64,000 nucleotides of DNA from Palsa-89 sp963824345 (GCA_963824345.1 CAWGOZ010000016.1:310001-374000); one strand, 5' to 3'; shown: positions 25,398-34,898, counted from the first letter of the stretch. The notes: generated by a model from the letters alone, not told the origin. A program made the numbers and translations.

Positions 25398-26320
25398 CCT
25401 GCGAGGAAGCAAGAAAGAATTTAGCGCTGTTCCTGTATGGGGAACTCTCCTTCGATGCGGAGGAGCTGGTGGAAGTTCACATGGACGAATGCTCCGCGTG
25501 CCGGACGGCGTTGGCTCGGGAGAAGGCCATGTTTCGGGCGTTGGATGAAGCCGAGATGGTTCCGGCTCCAGGCGCGTTGGAGGAATCGCGAATTGAATTG
25601 CGCCGCCAGTTGGCGCTGGCCGGCCGTCCGGTTCGTGGCGCCGGCTGGTGGGACAAAGTGCGCGAAGGATTCACCATCAACTTCCACTTTGCGCCCGGCA
25701 TCGCGCAAGTGGCCGGCGCGGCCGCGATGCTGGCGCTCGGTTTCCTGACGGCTCGCGTTGCGCCCAGCTCTTTTCTCGGCAACTTCCATTCGGCGGGCAT
25801 GGTGGATCCCGCTACATCGCGCGTGCGCTACGTGGAGCCTTTGGCGCCCGGACGCGTGCAAATCGTCATCGACGAAACGCATCAGCGCGTGCTCTCGGGC
25901 AACGTCGGCGATCAAGCCATCCAGCGCTTGTTGCTCACGGCGGCGAAAGACCCTTCCGACGCCGGCCTTCGGGTAGAGTCCGTGGACTTGCTCAAGAACA
26001 ATCCGCAATCGGCCGAGATCCGCACCGCGCTGGTCTATGCCCTGCAGCATGACCCCAACGCAGGGGTGCGCTTGAAAGCGCTGGACGGGCTGAAGCAATT
26101 CGCGGACGATCCGGACACCCGGCAGGCTTTGACCCACGTGCTGCTCTCCGACGACAACCCCGGCGTGCGGACTCAGGTGATCGATCTTCTGGTCCAGCGG
26201 CATACCGATGCCATGGTGGGAGTGCTGCAAGAACTGCTGGAAAAGGAAGACAACGGTTATATCCGCATGCGCTGCCAAAAAGTATTGCAGGACATGAACG
26301 CATCGGTGGAGACCTACTAA
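25394..26320 (+). CDS. Anti-sigma-like membrane protein: zf-HC2 plus HEAT repeats
   Basis: 308 aa. The N-terminus has the anti-sigma zinc motif HxxxCxxC (VHMDECSACR). A membrane span follows (about 117-135, VAGAAAMLALGFLTARVA). The C-terminal half (about 175-305) is helical HEAT repeats, e.g. SAEIRTALVYALQHDPNAG and VRLKALDGLKQFADD. It is expected to hold the cognate ECF sigma at the membrane while the outer HEAT domain senses something. Translation couples to the sigma gene through ATGA. ATG 25394 is preferred over an in-frame 25343 start inside the sigma gene. Confidence 0.85.
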   Translation: MTCEEARKNLALFLYGELSFDAEELVEVHMDECSACRTALAREKAMFRALDEAEMVPAPGALEESRIELRRQLALAGRPVRGAGWWDKVREGFTINFHFAPGIAQVAGAAAMLALGFLTARVAPSSFLGNFHSAGMVDPATSRVRYVEPLAPGRVQIVIDETHQRVLSGNVGDQAIQRLLLTAAKDPSDAGLRVESVDLLKNNPQSAEIRTALVYALQHDPNAGVRLKALDGLKQFADDPDTRQALTHVLLSDDNPGVRTQVIDLLVQRHTDAMVGVLQELLEKEDNGYIRMRCQKVLQDMNASVETY

Positions 26321-26343
26321 GGATTTTGCTACTGAGGTTTCGA

Positions 26344-27522
26344 ATGACGCAGCTCGTATCAATCTCGACGCTGGTGCTGGCGGGCGCGGCTTTACTGATC
26401 GCCCAAAGTGAGCCGGCTCCGGTCCGCGAGGGTGGTTACTGGACCCGCACGGTCCAAGGCCAGGTGGAAACCTCCGGCTCGGCGGGTTTGCGCGTGGAAA
26501 CAACCGGCAACGTTCAAGTGCGCGGATCGAGCGATCCCCGGGCTGGTTACTCGCTGAAGTTGCGAGTGAAGGCGGCGGACGCGCGCGAGGCCGACACGCT
26601 GCTGCGTGGATTTATCGTGAAGACCGGGAGCGAGGGCGGCTGGGCCTATATCAAGGTGACTCCGCCCCGCCAGGTTTCCGGCGGATCGGAATTGACAGTG
26701 ACCGGGCCGCGAGCTTTACGGGACGTGGTTGTGGAAACCCACGGCGGAGATGTGCGGGCGTCCGACTGGGACGGCGGGCTGGAAGCGCGCTCGGCCGGCG
26801 GGCGGATCGCGGTGGATGGCATTCGCGGCCGCAGTGAACTGCGTACCGCCGGGGGCGACATTCAAGCCGGCAATGTAGGCGGACCTTTGCGGTGCGTATC
26901 GGGCGGCGGCGCCATTCGAGTGGATAGCGCGGGCGCCGAAGCGTGGCTGGAAACGGCGGGCGGGGAAATCGTGCTGCATCAAAGCGCTGGCCCGGTGCAT
27001 GCCGCCACAGGAGGCGGCAATATCCGCATCGATCGCGCCGCCGGCACTGTCTTCGCACGTACCGCCGGGGGCCTCATTCAAGTGGGACAGGCCGGGGGCG
27101 CGGTGACGGCCGAAACCTCGGGCGGCGCGATTCAAGTGGATGCCGCCAACGGAGTCCGCTGCGAGTCCGCCGGCGGGGCCATCCGGCTGCGGAATGTGGC
27201 CGGCGCTTTGCACGTCTCCGCCAATTCGGGAAATATCTTGGCCCAGCTGATCTCCGGCCATCCCTTCGCCGATTCGCTGCTCAGCACCAACGCGGGTGAC
27301 ATAACCGTTTTTGTTCCGTCCAATCTTGCGTTGACCATTCAAGCCACGAATGAAACCGGCGGGATCGGCCGTATCGTTTCCGACTTTACGGAGGTTCCCG
27401 TGCAAACGGGCGCCCATCCTGGCATGGGACCGGTGACGGCCCAGGGTGCGCTGAACGGAGGCGGCCCAGTGCTGCGCTTGAACGTGGCAGGCGGCACCAT
27501 TTATTTGCGGCGCGAGAAATAG
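26344..27522 (+). CDS. Secreted DUF4097-like beta-repeat protein
   Basis: A signal peptide (residues 1-20) precedes a long run of short Gly-rich strands with a repeating GGxIxV/GxV pattern (AGGRIAVDGIRG, TAGGDIQAGNVG, GGGAIRVDSAG, SGGAIQVDAANG). This is the solenoid seen in DUF4097 proteins. The last segment (LRLNVAGGTIYLRR) closes the fold. It is probably periplasmic or surface-attached. ATG 26344 has a TGAGG ribosome-binding site 6 nt upstream and is preferred over TTG 26326. It is third in the ECF operon. Confidence 0.75.
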   Translation: MTQLVSISTLVLAGAALLIAQSEPAPVREGGYWTRTVQGQVETSGSAGLRVETTGNVQVRGSSDPRAGYSLKLRVKAADAREADTLLRGFIVKTGSEGGWAYIKVTPPRQVSGGSELTVTGPRALRDVVVETHGGDVRASDWDGGLEARSAGGRIAVDGIRGRSELRTAGGDIQAGNVGGPLRCVSGGGAIRVDSAGAEAWLETAGGEIVLHQSAGPVHAATGGGNIRIDRAAGTVFARTAGGLIQVGQAGGAVTAETSGGAIQVDAANGVRCESAGGAIRLRNVAGALHVSANSGNILAQLISGHPFADSLLSTNAGDITVFVPSNLALTIQATNETGGIGRIVSDFTEVPVQTGAHPGMGPVTAQGALNGGGPVLRLNVAGGTIYLRREK

Positions 27523-27535
27523 ATTGGGGGATCTC

Positions 27536-28360
27536 ATGAACTTTAACGCAATCAGAAACGCACTATTCGGCTTGACCCTATTAGGGACGCCGGCGGCCGC
27601 GCAGAACCAAGATCCCCTAGCACTGGCGCAGGTGCAGCTACGCGAACTCACCGGCGGCACCTACCTGGGCGTCAGCCTGGCCGAGATCGACGCCAATCGC
27701 GCCAAGGAGCTGAAGCTCAGGGAGGACTACGGCGTCGAGATCACGCGCGTCGAGGAAGGCAGTCCGGCGGAGAAAGCGGGAGTGAAGCCGGGCGACGTGG
27801 TGCAGGAATACAATGGGCAGCGCGTGGAAGGCATGGAGCAGTTTGGAAGAATGGTGCGAGAAACGCCTTCGGGACGCGAGGTGAAGCTCACCATCAGCCG
27901 CGACGGCGCATCCCAGACCCTGGCTGCCACGCTCGCTTCGCGCAAAGTGCGCGGGCTCCCGGAGAATTTTCACTTTGAAATGCCGGAGATTCGCATGCCG
28001 GACATTCCCCAGATCTACACCACGCTGCGCACGGCCCGGCTGGGCGTCGAAGCCGAATCTCTCAGTGCGCAGTTGGCCGAGTATTTCGGCGTCAAGGAAG
28101 GCGTGCTGGTTCGTTCGGTGCGCGAGAATACGGCCGCGCAAAGGGCCGGCATCAAGGCCGGCGATGTGATTACCAAGGTGGATGGCATGGCGGTTACATC
28201 GCCGAGCGAATTGTCGGGCGCGGTGCGGTCCGCCAGTTCCAAGAAAACCTATGCGGTGGAGTTGACGCGGGAGCGTAAGTCCCAGGCCGTTACTGTTACC
28301 GTGGACGATGGCTCGGAGCGGCCAGCGCGGGTCCGCGCGGTGCAAAACTTCGTGAACTAA
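27536..28360 (+). CDS. Periplasmic protein with two PDZ domains
   Basis: 274 aa with a signal peptide (about 1-22). Two PDZ domains follow: about 40-130 (YLGVSLAEI, VEEGSPAEKAGVKPGDVVQE) and about 170-260 (ARLGVEAESLS, VRSVRENTAAQRAGIKAGDV). There is no trypsin-like protease domain, unlike DegP. It probably binds exposed C-termini of envelope proteins and may present them to a protease or modulate the ECF pathway. GGGGGA lies 6 nt before ATG 27536. Its 3' end overlaps the convergent fliA-type gene by 4 nt. Confidence 0.82.
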   Translation: MNFNAIRNALFGLTLLGTPAAAQNQDPLALAQVQLRELTGGTYLGVSLAEIDANRAKELKLREDYGVEITRVEEGSPAEKAGVKPGDVVQEYNGQRVEGMEQFGRMVRETPSGREVKLTISRDGASQTLAATLASRKVRGLPENFHFEMPEIRMPDIPQIYTTLRTARLGVEAESLSAQLAEYFGVKEGVLVRSVRENTAAQRAGIKAGDVITKVDGMAVTSPSELSGAVRSASSKKTYAVELTRERKSQAVTVTVDDGSERPARVRAVQNFVN

Positions 28361-29136
28361 CCTCGTTCCATGGGCCAGCGTTTCTCTAAACTGGAGCGCA
28401 AGCGCAGGATGGCCTGAGACTTCAATTGCGAGACGCGAGACTCGTGCAGATTCACGACCTTGGCGATCTCCCGCAGCGTGAGCTCCTCATGATAATAGAG
28501 GCTGATCACGATGCGCTCGGTGCGCGGCATTTTTTCGATCGCGGCCGCCAGCAGGCGCTGCTCCTCTGATCGCTCCAGCAGCCGGGATGGCCAGCTTTCC
28601 TGATCATCCGAGATGTACTTCAGAAGATTGCGGCTGTCGTCGTCCGGCGCCGAGGCTTCCAGGCTGCCTAGATTCACGCCGCGAATATCCACCAGCCACT
28701 CATGATATTCCTCCAGCGATAATTCCAGCTGGCGCGCCACCTCGTCCTCGGTGGGCGCACGGTGCAGGCGTTGCTCCACCGCCGCGATGGCCGCTTCCAC
28801 TTGCTTGGAACGCCGGCGCTGCTGGCGCGGAGCCCAGTCCAGACTTCGCAGACTATCCAGTACGGCCCCCCGGATCTTGTATTCGGCGTACGTCTTTAGC
28901 TTGACGTTGTGGCTCGGATCGAAGCGGTCGATGGCGGCAATCAACCCGATGGTTCCGGCCGAAATCAGGTCGTCCAAGTTGACGCTTTCGGGAAGACGTT
29001 CGTGGATCCGCCGCGCAATCAGCCGGACTTGCGGCAGATGTTCGAGAATCAGGCGCTCCCGTTCTTCGCTGGCGCGGTCCTCGCGTCTTTTCGCGGCCCC
29101 TGCCGGAATATTGGCTGTGCCTCTTGCTGCATTCAC
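28357..29136 (-). CDS. fliA: RNA polymerase sigma factor, FliA/WhiG type
   Basis: 259 aa. Region 2 has YAEYKIRGAVLDSLRSLDWAP, the FliA hallmark after FDPSHNVKLKT. Region 3 contains APTEDEVARQLELSLEEY. Region 4 has EELTLREIAKVVNLHESRVS with SQLKSQAILRLRS. Sigma-28 proteins usually drive motility genes, but no flagellar gene lies in the window, so the regulon is unknown. No anti-sigma (FlgM) is adjacent. The gene is monocistronic and convergent to the PDZ gene. Confidence 0.9.
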   Translation of the reverse strand: MNAARGTANIPAGAAKRREDRASEERERLILEHLPQVRLIARRIHERLPESVNLDDLISAGTIGLIAAIDRFDPSHNVKLKTYAEYKIRGAVLDSLRSLDWAPRQQRRRSKQVEAAIAAVEQRLHRAPTEDEVARQLELSLEEYHEWLVDIRGVNLGSLEASAPDDDSRNLLKYISDDQESWPSRLLERSEEQRLLAAAIEKMPRTERIVISLYYHEELTLREIAKVVNLHESRVSQLKSQAILRLRSSLEKRWPMERG

Positions 29137-29274
29137 GCCTGGAGAAAGGCAGATGGGTGGCCAATCGCGGGCCGTGCAAGTTCAAGGAGTTGGAAAAACG
29201 CGCCCTGCTACAAAATTGCCGTTCATCGGTTTACGGCAAATTTTTGTCGCGACAGAAGCTGGCGAGCAAACTTG

Positions 29275-29853
29275 TCAGGCCAGATTCAGGACCCGCATGG
29301 TGGTCCCTTTTTCCGATTCGATCTTTTTCTGCAGCAGCATGATCGCATAGATCAACTGCTCCGGGCGCGGCGGGCATCCGGGCACGTAAACATCCACGGG
29401 AATCACCTGGTTCACCGGAATCAACGCATAATTACTGAAGACGCCCGTCGAAGTGGCGCAGGCTCCCATGGAAATCACCCATTTCGGCTCTGGCATCTGT
29501 TCATACAACCGGCGGATGACCGGGGCCATCTTATTGGAAACGCGGCCCGCGATAATCATGAGGTCCGATTGGCGGGGCGACCCGCGCATGACTTCGGCGC
29601 CGAAGCGGGAAATATCGAATCGAGAACCGATCATCGACATCATCTCGATGGCGCAGCAAGCCAGGCCAAACGACATGGGCCAGATGGAATTCTTGCGTCC
29701 CCAATTGATGGCCTTGCCGATGGTGGTGGTGAGGATACCTTCGGGAACCGCCGCGGCATCCTCGTCGTCAATGCGCGCAAACAGCTCGCTGGGAAGACTC
29801 GGTTGAAACTTGGGCTCTCGATCCACGATCCTATTATCACATGGCCGGGTCAT
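29275..29853 (-). CDS. nuoB: NADH-quinone oxidoreductase subunit B (orphan NuoB)
   Basis: 192 aa. Cluster N2 ligands are CC in LACCAIEMM (C66-C67), MGACATS (C132) and YVPGCPPRPEQL (C160). FDISRFGAEVMRGSPRQSDL is a NuoB signature. NuoB is a peripheral-arm subunit of complex I carrying the last Fe-S centre before quinone. No other nuo gene is in the window, so this is either a second copy or a separated subunit. ATG 29853 overlaps the divergent malQ start by 13 nt; a GTG at 29823 would avoid that. Confidence 0.9.
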   Translation of the reverse strand: MTRPCDNRIVDREPKFQPSLPSELFARIDDEDAAAVPEGILTTTIGKAINWGRKNSIWPMSFGLACCAIEMMSMIGSRFDISRFGAEVMRGSPRQSDLMIIAGRVSNKMAPVIRRLYEQMPEPKWVISMGACATSTGVFSNYALIPVNQVIPVDVYVPGCPPRPEQLIYAIMLLQKKIESEKGTTMRVLNLA

Positions 29854-32087
29854 CCGAACAGCTTTCCAGTAACACGGCGCCCGATCCGCTGGCGATCGAA
29901 AACGCCGCCCGGGCGTGGGGCGTGGAGACCGAGTATTGGGATATCTGGGGCCAGCAGCACCACGCGTCCGTGGAACTGGAGCGAGCGATTCTCCGCTCGC
30001 TCGGTGTCGACACCAGTTCCATTGCGGCGCTTGGCGAGGCCATCGAACGGCACAACCGGCGCCAGTGGCGCGCGCCGTTCGCTCCCAGCGTCTTTCTCAC
30101 CGCGGGGGGCACCCCGCACGAAGTCCCGGTCTCGCTCGAAGCCAAGCATGCCGGCTCACAGGCGACTGTCCGCATTGAACTGGAAAATGCGGGCAGGATT
30201 GAGTTGGATATTACACTCGGAGAAATTCCGCGGAGCCTTCGTCTCCCCGATGATCTTCCGCTGGGCTATCACCAGTTGTCATTGCAGATTGCCGGCGAAT
30301 CCTGGCAGCCCTCGCGGCTCATCGTTTGCCCGGCTCGCGCGTTTGAACCGGCTTGGCTCGCGGCGGAATCGAACGGCGGACGCTCAGCCGGCCTGGCGAT
30401 CAGTCTCTATGGCTTGCGCAGCCAGCGTAACTGGGGCTGCGGCGACACCACCGATCTTTGCGGTCTCATCGATTGGGCGGCCGAGCGCGCCGGAACCAGC
30501 TTCATCGCCCTGAATCCGCTGCACTCGATTGCCAACCGGCAGCCTTACAACACCAGCCCCTATCTGCCCAACTCCATCTTTTACCGGAACCCGATTTATC
30601 TGGACGTGGAAGCCATTCCGGAATTCCGTTCCTCGGCGCGGGCCATGGCTCTCAGGCAATCGCAGCCGGTCAGCAAGGAAATCGCCGCGCTGCGCGACGC
30701 CGAACTGGTGGAATACGCGCGCGTCTACGCGCTCAAGCTCCGCTTCCTGAAACTGCTGTTTCAAACTTTTCTCGAAAACGAATGGCGTCGCGTCACGGCG
30801 CACGCCGCCGACTTCAAAAACTATATCGAGCGCGAGGGCGATCTGTTGCACCGCTTCGCGGTTCACTCCGCGCTCGACCAGGCGATTCACAAAGACTGCC
30901 CCGACGTTTGGAATTGGCGTTCCTGGCCCGAGCAATACCGGGACCCGGAGTCGCCCGCCACGCTCGCCTTCGCCCGCAAGCATTGGCGCAGCGTTTTGTT
31001 TCACAAATACATGCAGTGGCAGCTGGATGCCCAGCTGGCCGCGGCGCAGCAGCACGCCCTCGAACGAGGGCTCGGCATCGGCCTGTACCACGACCTGGCG
31101 CTGGCTACCGACCGCTTCGGGTCCGATCTTTGGGCGCATCGCGAGTTTTTCGTCTCCGGTTGCCGCGTGGGCGCGCCTCCCGACGGGTTTTCCCCCAAAG
31201 GCCAGGATTGGGGCTTTCCGCCGCCCGCTTCCGACCGGCACGACGAGGACGGCTATCGTTTATTCGCCGAGTCCATCCGCAAGAACTGCCGGCACGGCGG
31301 AGCGTTGCGCATCGATCACGTGATGCGCTTCTTTCGCCTCTATTGGATTCCGGACGGCATGCCGGCCACCGACGGAACCTATGTGCGCGACCGCTACCAG
31401 GCACTGCTCTCGATTCTCGCGCTGGAGAGCGTGCGCAATCAGGTGGTCATCATCGGCGAGGATCTGGGCACGGTGCCCGACCACGCGCGCGAGGTCCTGC
31501 ATCGATTCGGAATCCTGAGCTATCGCTTGCTTTATTTCGAACAGGACAACGGGAGATTCCGCGCGCCCGAGGAGTATCCCCGCGACGCCCTGGTGTCGGC
31601 CACCACGCACGATCTGCCCACTCTGGCCGGCTTTTGGCTGGGACGCGACATCGACGCGCGCCATGCCGCCGGGCTGCTGGCGGACGAAAGCGCTTATCAG
31701 AGCATGCGCGCCGATCGGGCGCGCGAAAAACAGAAGCTGCTGGATCTGCTGTCGCAATTGAAACTGCTGCCGGATTGGTTCCCGCGCGACGCCGCCCAGG
31801 TTCCGGAGCTGACCGGCGAGCTGCACAACGCCATCGTGGGATTCCTGGCATCCACTCCGTCCAAGCTGATGCTGTTGAACCAGGAAGACCTGCTAAAGCA
31901 GGCCGAGCAGCAAAACCTGCCGGGCAGCACGGACCAATACCCGAATTGGCGTAGGAAAATGAAGTGCACAGTCGAGGAGTTGTGGACGTCGAACGAGGTT
32001 ACAGACTTCGCGCGCATGTTCCGTTCCTGGCTGGAGCGGACCGGCCGGGTGAATGCGCCCAGCCCGCGCGGAGATCAGGCGAAATAA
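29841..32087 (+). CDS. malQ: 4-alpha-glucanotransferase (amylomaltase)
   Basis: 748 aa, the long bacterial form with an N-terminal domain (about 1-170) before the GH77 barrel. Barrel motifs include ISLYGLRSQRNWGCGDTTDL, FIALNPLHSI, YNTSPYLPNSIFYRNPIYLD, IGLYHDLALATDRFGSDLWA (nucleophile region), LRIDHVMRFFRLYWIP, IIGEDLGTVPDHARE and TTHDLPTLAGFW. It disproportionates maltodextrins, in the cytoplasm, for glycogen or maltose metabolism. No glg or mal gene is adjacent. The 3' end overlaps the convergent dnaJ by 13 nt. Confidence 0.92.
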   Translation: MAGSSEQLSSNTAPDPLAIENAARAWGVETEYWDIWGQQHHASVELERAILRSLGVDTSSIAALGEAIERHNRRQWRAPFAPSVFLTAGGTPHEVPVSLEAKHAGSQATVRIELENAGRIELDITLGEIPRSLRLPDDLPLGYHQLSLQIAGESWQPSRLIVCPARAFEPAWLAAESNGGRSAGLAISLYGLRSQRNWGCGDTTDLCGLIDWAAERAGTSFIALNPLHSIANRQPYNTSPYLPNSIFYRNPIYLDVEAIPEFRSSARAMALRQSQPVSKEIAALRDAELVEYARVYALKLRFLKLLFQTFLENEWRRVTAHAADFKNYIEREGDLLHRFAVHSALDQAIHKDCPDVWNWRSWPEQYRDPESPATLAFARKHWRSVLFHKYMQWQLDAQLAAAQQHALERGLGIGLYHDLALATDRFGSDLWAHREFFVSGCRVGAPPDGFSPKGQDWGFPPPASDRHDEDGYRLFAESIRKNCRHGGALRIDHVMRFFRLYWIPDGMPATDGTYVRDRYQALLSILALESVRNQVVIIGEDLGTVPDHAREVLHRFGILSYRLLYFEQDNGRFRAPEEYPRDALVSATTHDLPTLAGFWLGRDIDARHAAGLLADESAYQSMRADRAREKQKLLDLLSQLKLLPDWFPRDAAQVPELTGELHNAIVGFLASTPSKLMLLNQEDLLKQAEQQNLPGSTDQYPNWRRKMKCTVEELWTSNEVTDFARMFRSWLERTGRVNAPSPRGDQAK

Positions 32088-33208
32088 TCCTTCACTTTGT
32101 CGAACAAGCCCTTTTCGTGCGGTTCGTTTTCCTCTGGAAGAGTTTCTCGCAGTTGCTCGAACAGCTTGCGCTGCTCACGCGTCAGCTTGCTCGGGACCTT
32201 GACATCTACCTGAACGAATAGATCTCCCCGGCCGCTGCCCTGCAAGCGTGGTACGCCCAGGTTCTTCAGCCGGATGCGCGAGCCGGTCTGGACGCCCTCG
32301 GGGATTTTGACCGTTTCCAACCCGTCAAACGTCAGCAGGTTGAGCTGCGTGCCCAGCGCGGCTTGGGCCAGGTTGACGGGAACGATGCAGAACAGATCGT
32401 CGCCCTGGCGCTCGAAGATGGGATGCTCCTTCACCTTCACTACCACGTACAGGTCGCCGGTTGGCCCTCCGTTCAGGCCCGACTGGCCTTCGTGTGCCAA
32501 CTTCAGGTGCGTGCCGGTATCGACGCCGGCGGGAATGGTGACCTTCAACTTTCGCTCGGTGCGCACCTGCCGCTCGCCGCGGCATTGGGTGCAGGGCCGC
32601 CGGATAATCTGGCCGCGCCCGTTGCATTGCGAGCAGGTACGCCGGATCTGCAGGAAGCTTTGCTGATAGACTACCTCGCCGCGTCCGTGGCACATGGGGC
32701 AACTCACCAGACCGTCGCTCTTTTCCGCCCCGCTCCCCTGGCAGCGCGAGCAAAGGTCCATGCGAGGCACCTGGATCTCGACGCTGAGCCCCCGAATGGC
32801 GTCTTCGAGCGACATCTCGAGGTCATAGCGCAGATCTTCCCCGCGCGCCGCGCGATTGCGGCCTCCAGCGCGCCTGGCTCCGCCTCCAAACAGATCGCCG
32901 AAACCGAACAGATCGCCCAAAATGTCGCCAAAATCGTTGAAGGTGGAAGGATCGAAGCCTTGACTGGCGCCCAAGCCCTGCAGCCCCTGATGCCCGTAGC
33001 GGTCATAGGCGGCGCGCTTTTGGGGATCGCTCAGCACGCTGTAGGCTTCGGCGGCCTCCTTGAACTTCTCCTCGGCCTGCTCGTCATTGGGATTGCGGTC
33101 GGGATGATATTGGAGCGCCAGCTTACGATACGCGCTCTTCAGCGCCGGGTCGTCGCAGTCGCGGTTCACGCCCAGGATTTCGTAATAATCGCGTTTCGTG
33201 GCGTTCAT
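32075..33208 (-). CDS. dnaJ: Chaperone DnaJ
   Basis: 377 aa, type I DnaJ. J domain 1-70 with the HPD motif (LQYHPDRNPND). A G/F-rich segment holds GLQGLGASQGF. The zinc-binding domain has four CxxCxGxG-type repeats (CSRCQGSG, CPMCHGRG, CSQCNGRG, CTQCRGER). Substrate-binding barrels follow. It delivers clients to DnaK and stimulates its ATPase. It is the last gene of hrcA-grpE-dnaJ; dnaK is not in the window. Confidence 0.95.
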   Translation of the reverse strand: MNATKRDYYEILGVNRDCDDPALKSAYRKLALQYHPDRNPNDEQAEEKFKEAAEAYSVLSDPQKRAAYDRYGHQGLQGLGASQGFDPSTFNDFGDILGDLFGFGDLFGGGARRAGGRNRAARGEDLRYDLEMSLEDAIRGLSVEIQVPRMDLCSRCQGSGAEKSDGLVSCPMCHGRGEVVYQQSFLQIRRTCSQCNGRGQIIRRPCTQCRGERQVRTERKLKVTIPAGVDTGTHLKLAHEGQSGLNGGPTGDLYVVVKVKEHPIFERQGDDLFCIVPVNLAQAALGTQLNLLTFDGLETVKIPEGVQTGSRIRLKNLGVPRLQGSGRGDLFVQVDVKVPSKLTREQRKLFEQLRETLPEENEPHEKGLFDKVKDYFA

Positions 33209-33224
33209 CTCTGAGTTACCGCGC

Positions 33225-33767
33225 TCATTTCTTGGTTACCGCCACTTTCACCATGGCCGGCCGCAACAGGCGTCCACGAAAATTGTACCCAGGGTGGTAT
33301 TCATCGAGAATGGTTTGTTCCTCGACATCGCCGCTCTCCACCATATCGACGGCGTGATGGATGTGCGGATCAAATTTCTGCCCTTTCGTTGTAATCGGCT
33401 CTAATCCCAGCTTCTTTAACGAGTCCAACAGTCGCTGGTAAATCAGCTGCATGCCGTGGGCGTATACTTTGTCGTTGGTCGGAGTCTTCAGAGCCCGCTC
33501 GAAATCGTCCAGGATCGGCAAGATAGCCCGGACGCTTTCGGTATTGGCGAATTCAAGAACATCCGCCTTTTCACGCTCGGCGCGCCTGCGGAAATTGTCG
33601 AATTCGGCCTGGCGGCGCAGCAGGCGGTCCAACAACTCGTTCTTCTCGTCGAGCAAGCGATCGCGCTCGGCCGTCAGGGCACTTCCGCCGGCAGGTGGAT
33701 CCGCCGTTCCGTCTCCGCCCGTGGCAGCGCTCTCACCGGCATCGACAGTGGGTTCCTTCATTTCCAT
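33225..33767 (-). CDS. grpE: Nucleotide exchange factor GrpE
   Basis: 180 aa. An acidic N-terminal tail (1-40) is followed by a long coiled coil (LTAERDRLLDEKNELLDRLL) and the GrpE head domain, with EFDNFRRRAEREK, ILPILDDFERAL and NFRGRLLRPAMVKVA. It releases ADP from DnaK. It lies 16 bp before dnaJ and 56 bp after hrcA. The ATG with an in-frame second Met two codons later fits. Confidence 0.95.
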   Translation of the reverse strand: MEMKEPTVDAGESAATGGDGTADPPAGGSALTAERDRLLDEKNELLDRLLRRQAEFDNFRRRAEREKADVLEFANTESVRAILPILDDFERALKTPTNDKVYAHGMQLIYQRLLDSLKKLGLEPITTKGQKFDPHIHHAVDMVESGDVEEQTILDEYHPGYNFRGRLLRPAMVKVAVTKK

Positions 33768-33823
33768 GCTTCCATTTTATAGGGTCTGTCAAAACGCGGC
33801 TGACAAAATGTCAGACCAGCATG

Positions 33824-34843
33824 TCAAACTAGCAGGCTTCCGAAGGCCTGCCCAACATGATAAACGGCTGACATGGCTTTTCCGTAGTTCATGCGCATGG
33901 GCCCCAGCACCGCGATTTTCGCGGATAAACCGCCGGCCAGTGAAATCGAGATCCCGATCAGCGACAGCTCCCGCATGCTGGGATGCAGGTCCGCCAGGCC
34001 CACCTGGACGGCCAACTCGCCGGCGGGCTGCTCCAGGAAGCGATCCAGCAACTGCAAAATGCGCTTTTTCTCTTCCAGAGTGTGAAACAGCTCCCGCAGC
34101 TTCTCGCGCGTCAAGTGCAGATCCAGCCCCACCAGATTGCTGGCGCCTTCCAGGTGAATCTCGGGCGCGACTTCAATATCCAGCAGACCCTTGGCGTACA
34201 GCTCGTTCAGACGCTTCAGAATCGCATCGTAGGCCGCGCTCTGCTGTTCCAGCCGCCGCTCCAACTCCGCGTGGATTTCAGAAAGCATCCAGCCGGTGAA
34301 GTTGCGATTGATGTAGTTGCGGATGGACGCCAGTTCGTCGGCCGAGACGCCTTCATCCACCGCCACCACTCGATTGCGCACCATGCGATCGCGCGTCACC
34401 ACCACCATCAGCACCCGTCGATCCGCTAACGCGATCAATTCGATCTGATGCAGTGTCTGGCTGGAGGCCGGGATGGTGGCCGTGATGCCCACGCTGCGGG
34501 TCATCTCGGTGAGCATGTGCGAAGACCGTTCGACGCGAGCTTCCATGGTGCTCAACTGGCTCAACTCGGCCCGCAGCCTCTGTAGCTCGGTTACCAGAAC
34601 CCGGCCGGGCGCCAGCGACTTCACATAGCTGCGAAATGCCTTTTCGGTCGGAACCCGCCCGGCCGAGGTGTGGGGCTGCGATAGGTAGCCTCCCTCGTAA
34701 AGGTCGGCCATGACGTTGCGAATTGTCGCGGGGCTCAGGTTGTCCTTGCGTTGCCGAGCGATTGTAGCCGAGGCTACAGGTTCGCCGGTCTGTATGTAGG
34801 ACTCGACGATGGAATACAGCACGTCCTGTTCGCGATGAGTCAT
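33824..34843 (-). CDS. hrcA: Heat-inducible transcription repressor HrcA
   Basis: 339 aa from ATG 34843 (a TTG at 34858 would add five residues). The N-terminal winged helix contains REQDVLYSIVESYIQTGEPVASAT and SPATIRNVMADLYEGGYLSQPHTSAGR, both HrcA hallmarks. A C-terminal dimerisation domain follows (LSGKIAVLGP-like end SAKIAVLGPMRMNYGKAMSAV). HrcA represses heat-shock genes by binding CIRCE, TTAGCACTC-N9-GAGTGCTAA. No such sequence is seen upstream here. It leads the hrcA-grpE-dnaJ operon. Confidence 0.93.
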   Translation of the reverse strand: MTHREQDVLYSIVESYIQTGEPVASATIARQRKDNLSPATIRNVMADLYEGGYLSQPHTSAGRVPTEKAFRSYVKSLAPGRVLVTELQRLRAELSQLSTMEARVERSSHMLTEMTRSVGITATIPASSQTLHQIELIALADRRVLMVVVTRDRMVRNRVVAVDEGVSADELASIRNYINRNFTGWMLSEIHAELERRLEQQSAAYDAILKRLNELYAKGLLDIEVAPEIHLEGASNLVGLDLHLTREKLRELFHTLEEKKRILQLLDRFLEQPAGELAVQVGLADLHPSMRELSLIGISISLAGGLSAKIAVLGPMRMNYGKAMSAVYHVGQAFGSLLV

Positions 34844-34898
34844 GTTTTGTAACCGCAACCCCAGGCGACCGGGCCCAAGACCATGCCCTACTGATTTG

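Noticed and set aside
28909..30513. 534-codon plus-strand frame
   Set aside because: Antisense to fliA and nuoB and out of frame with malQ; no recognisable domain.
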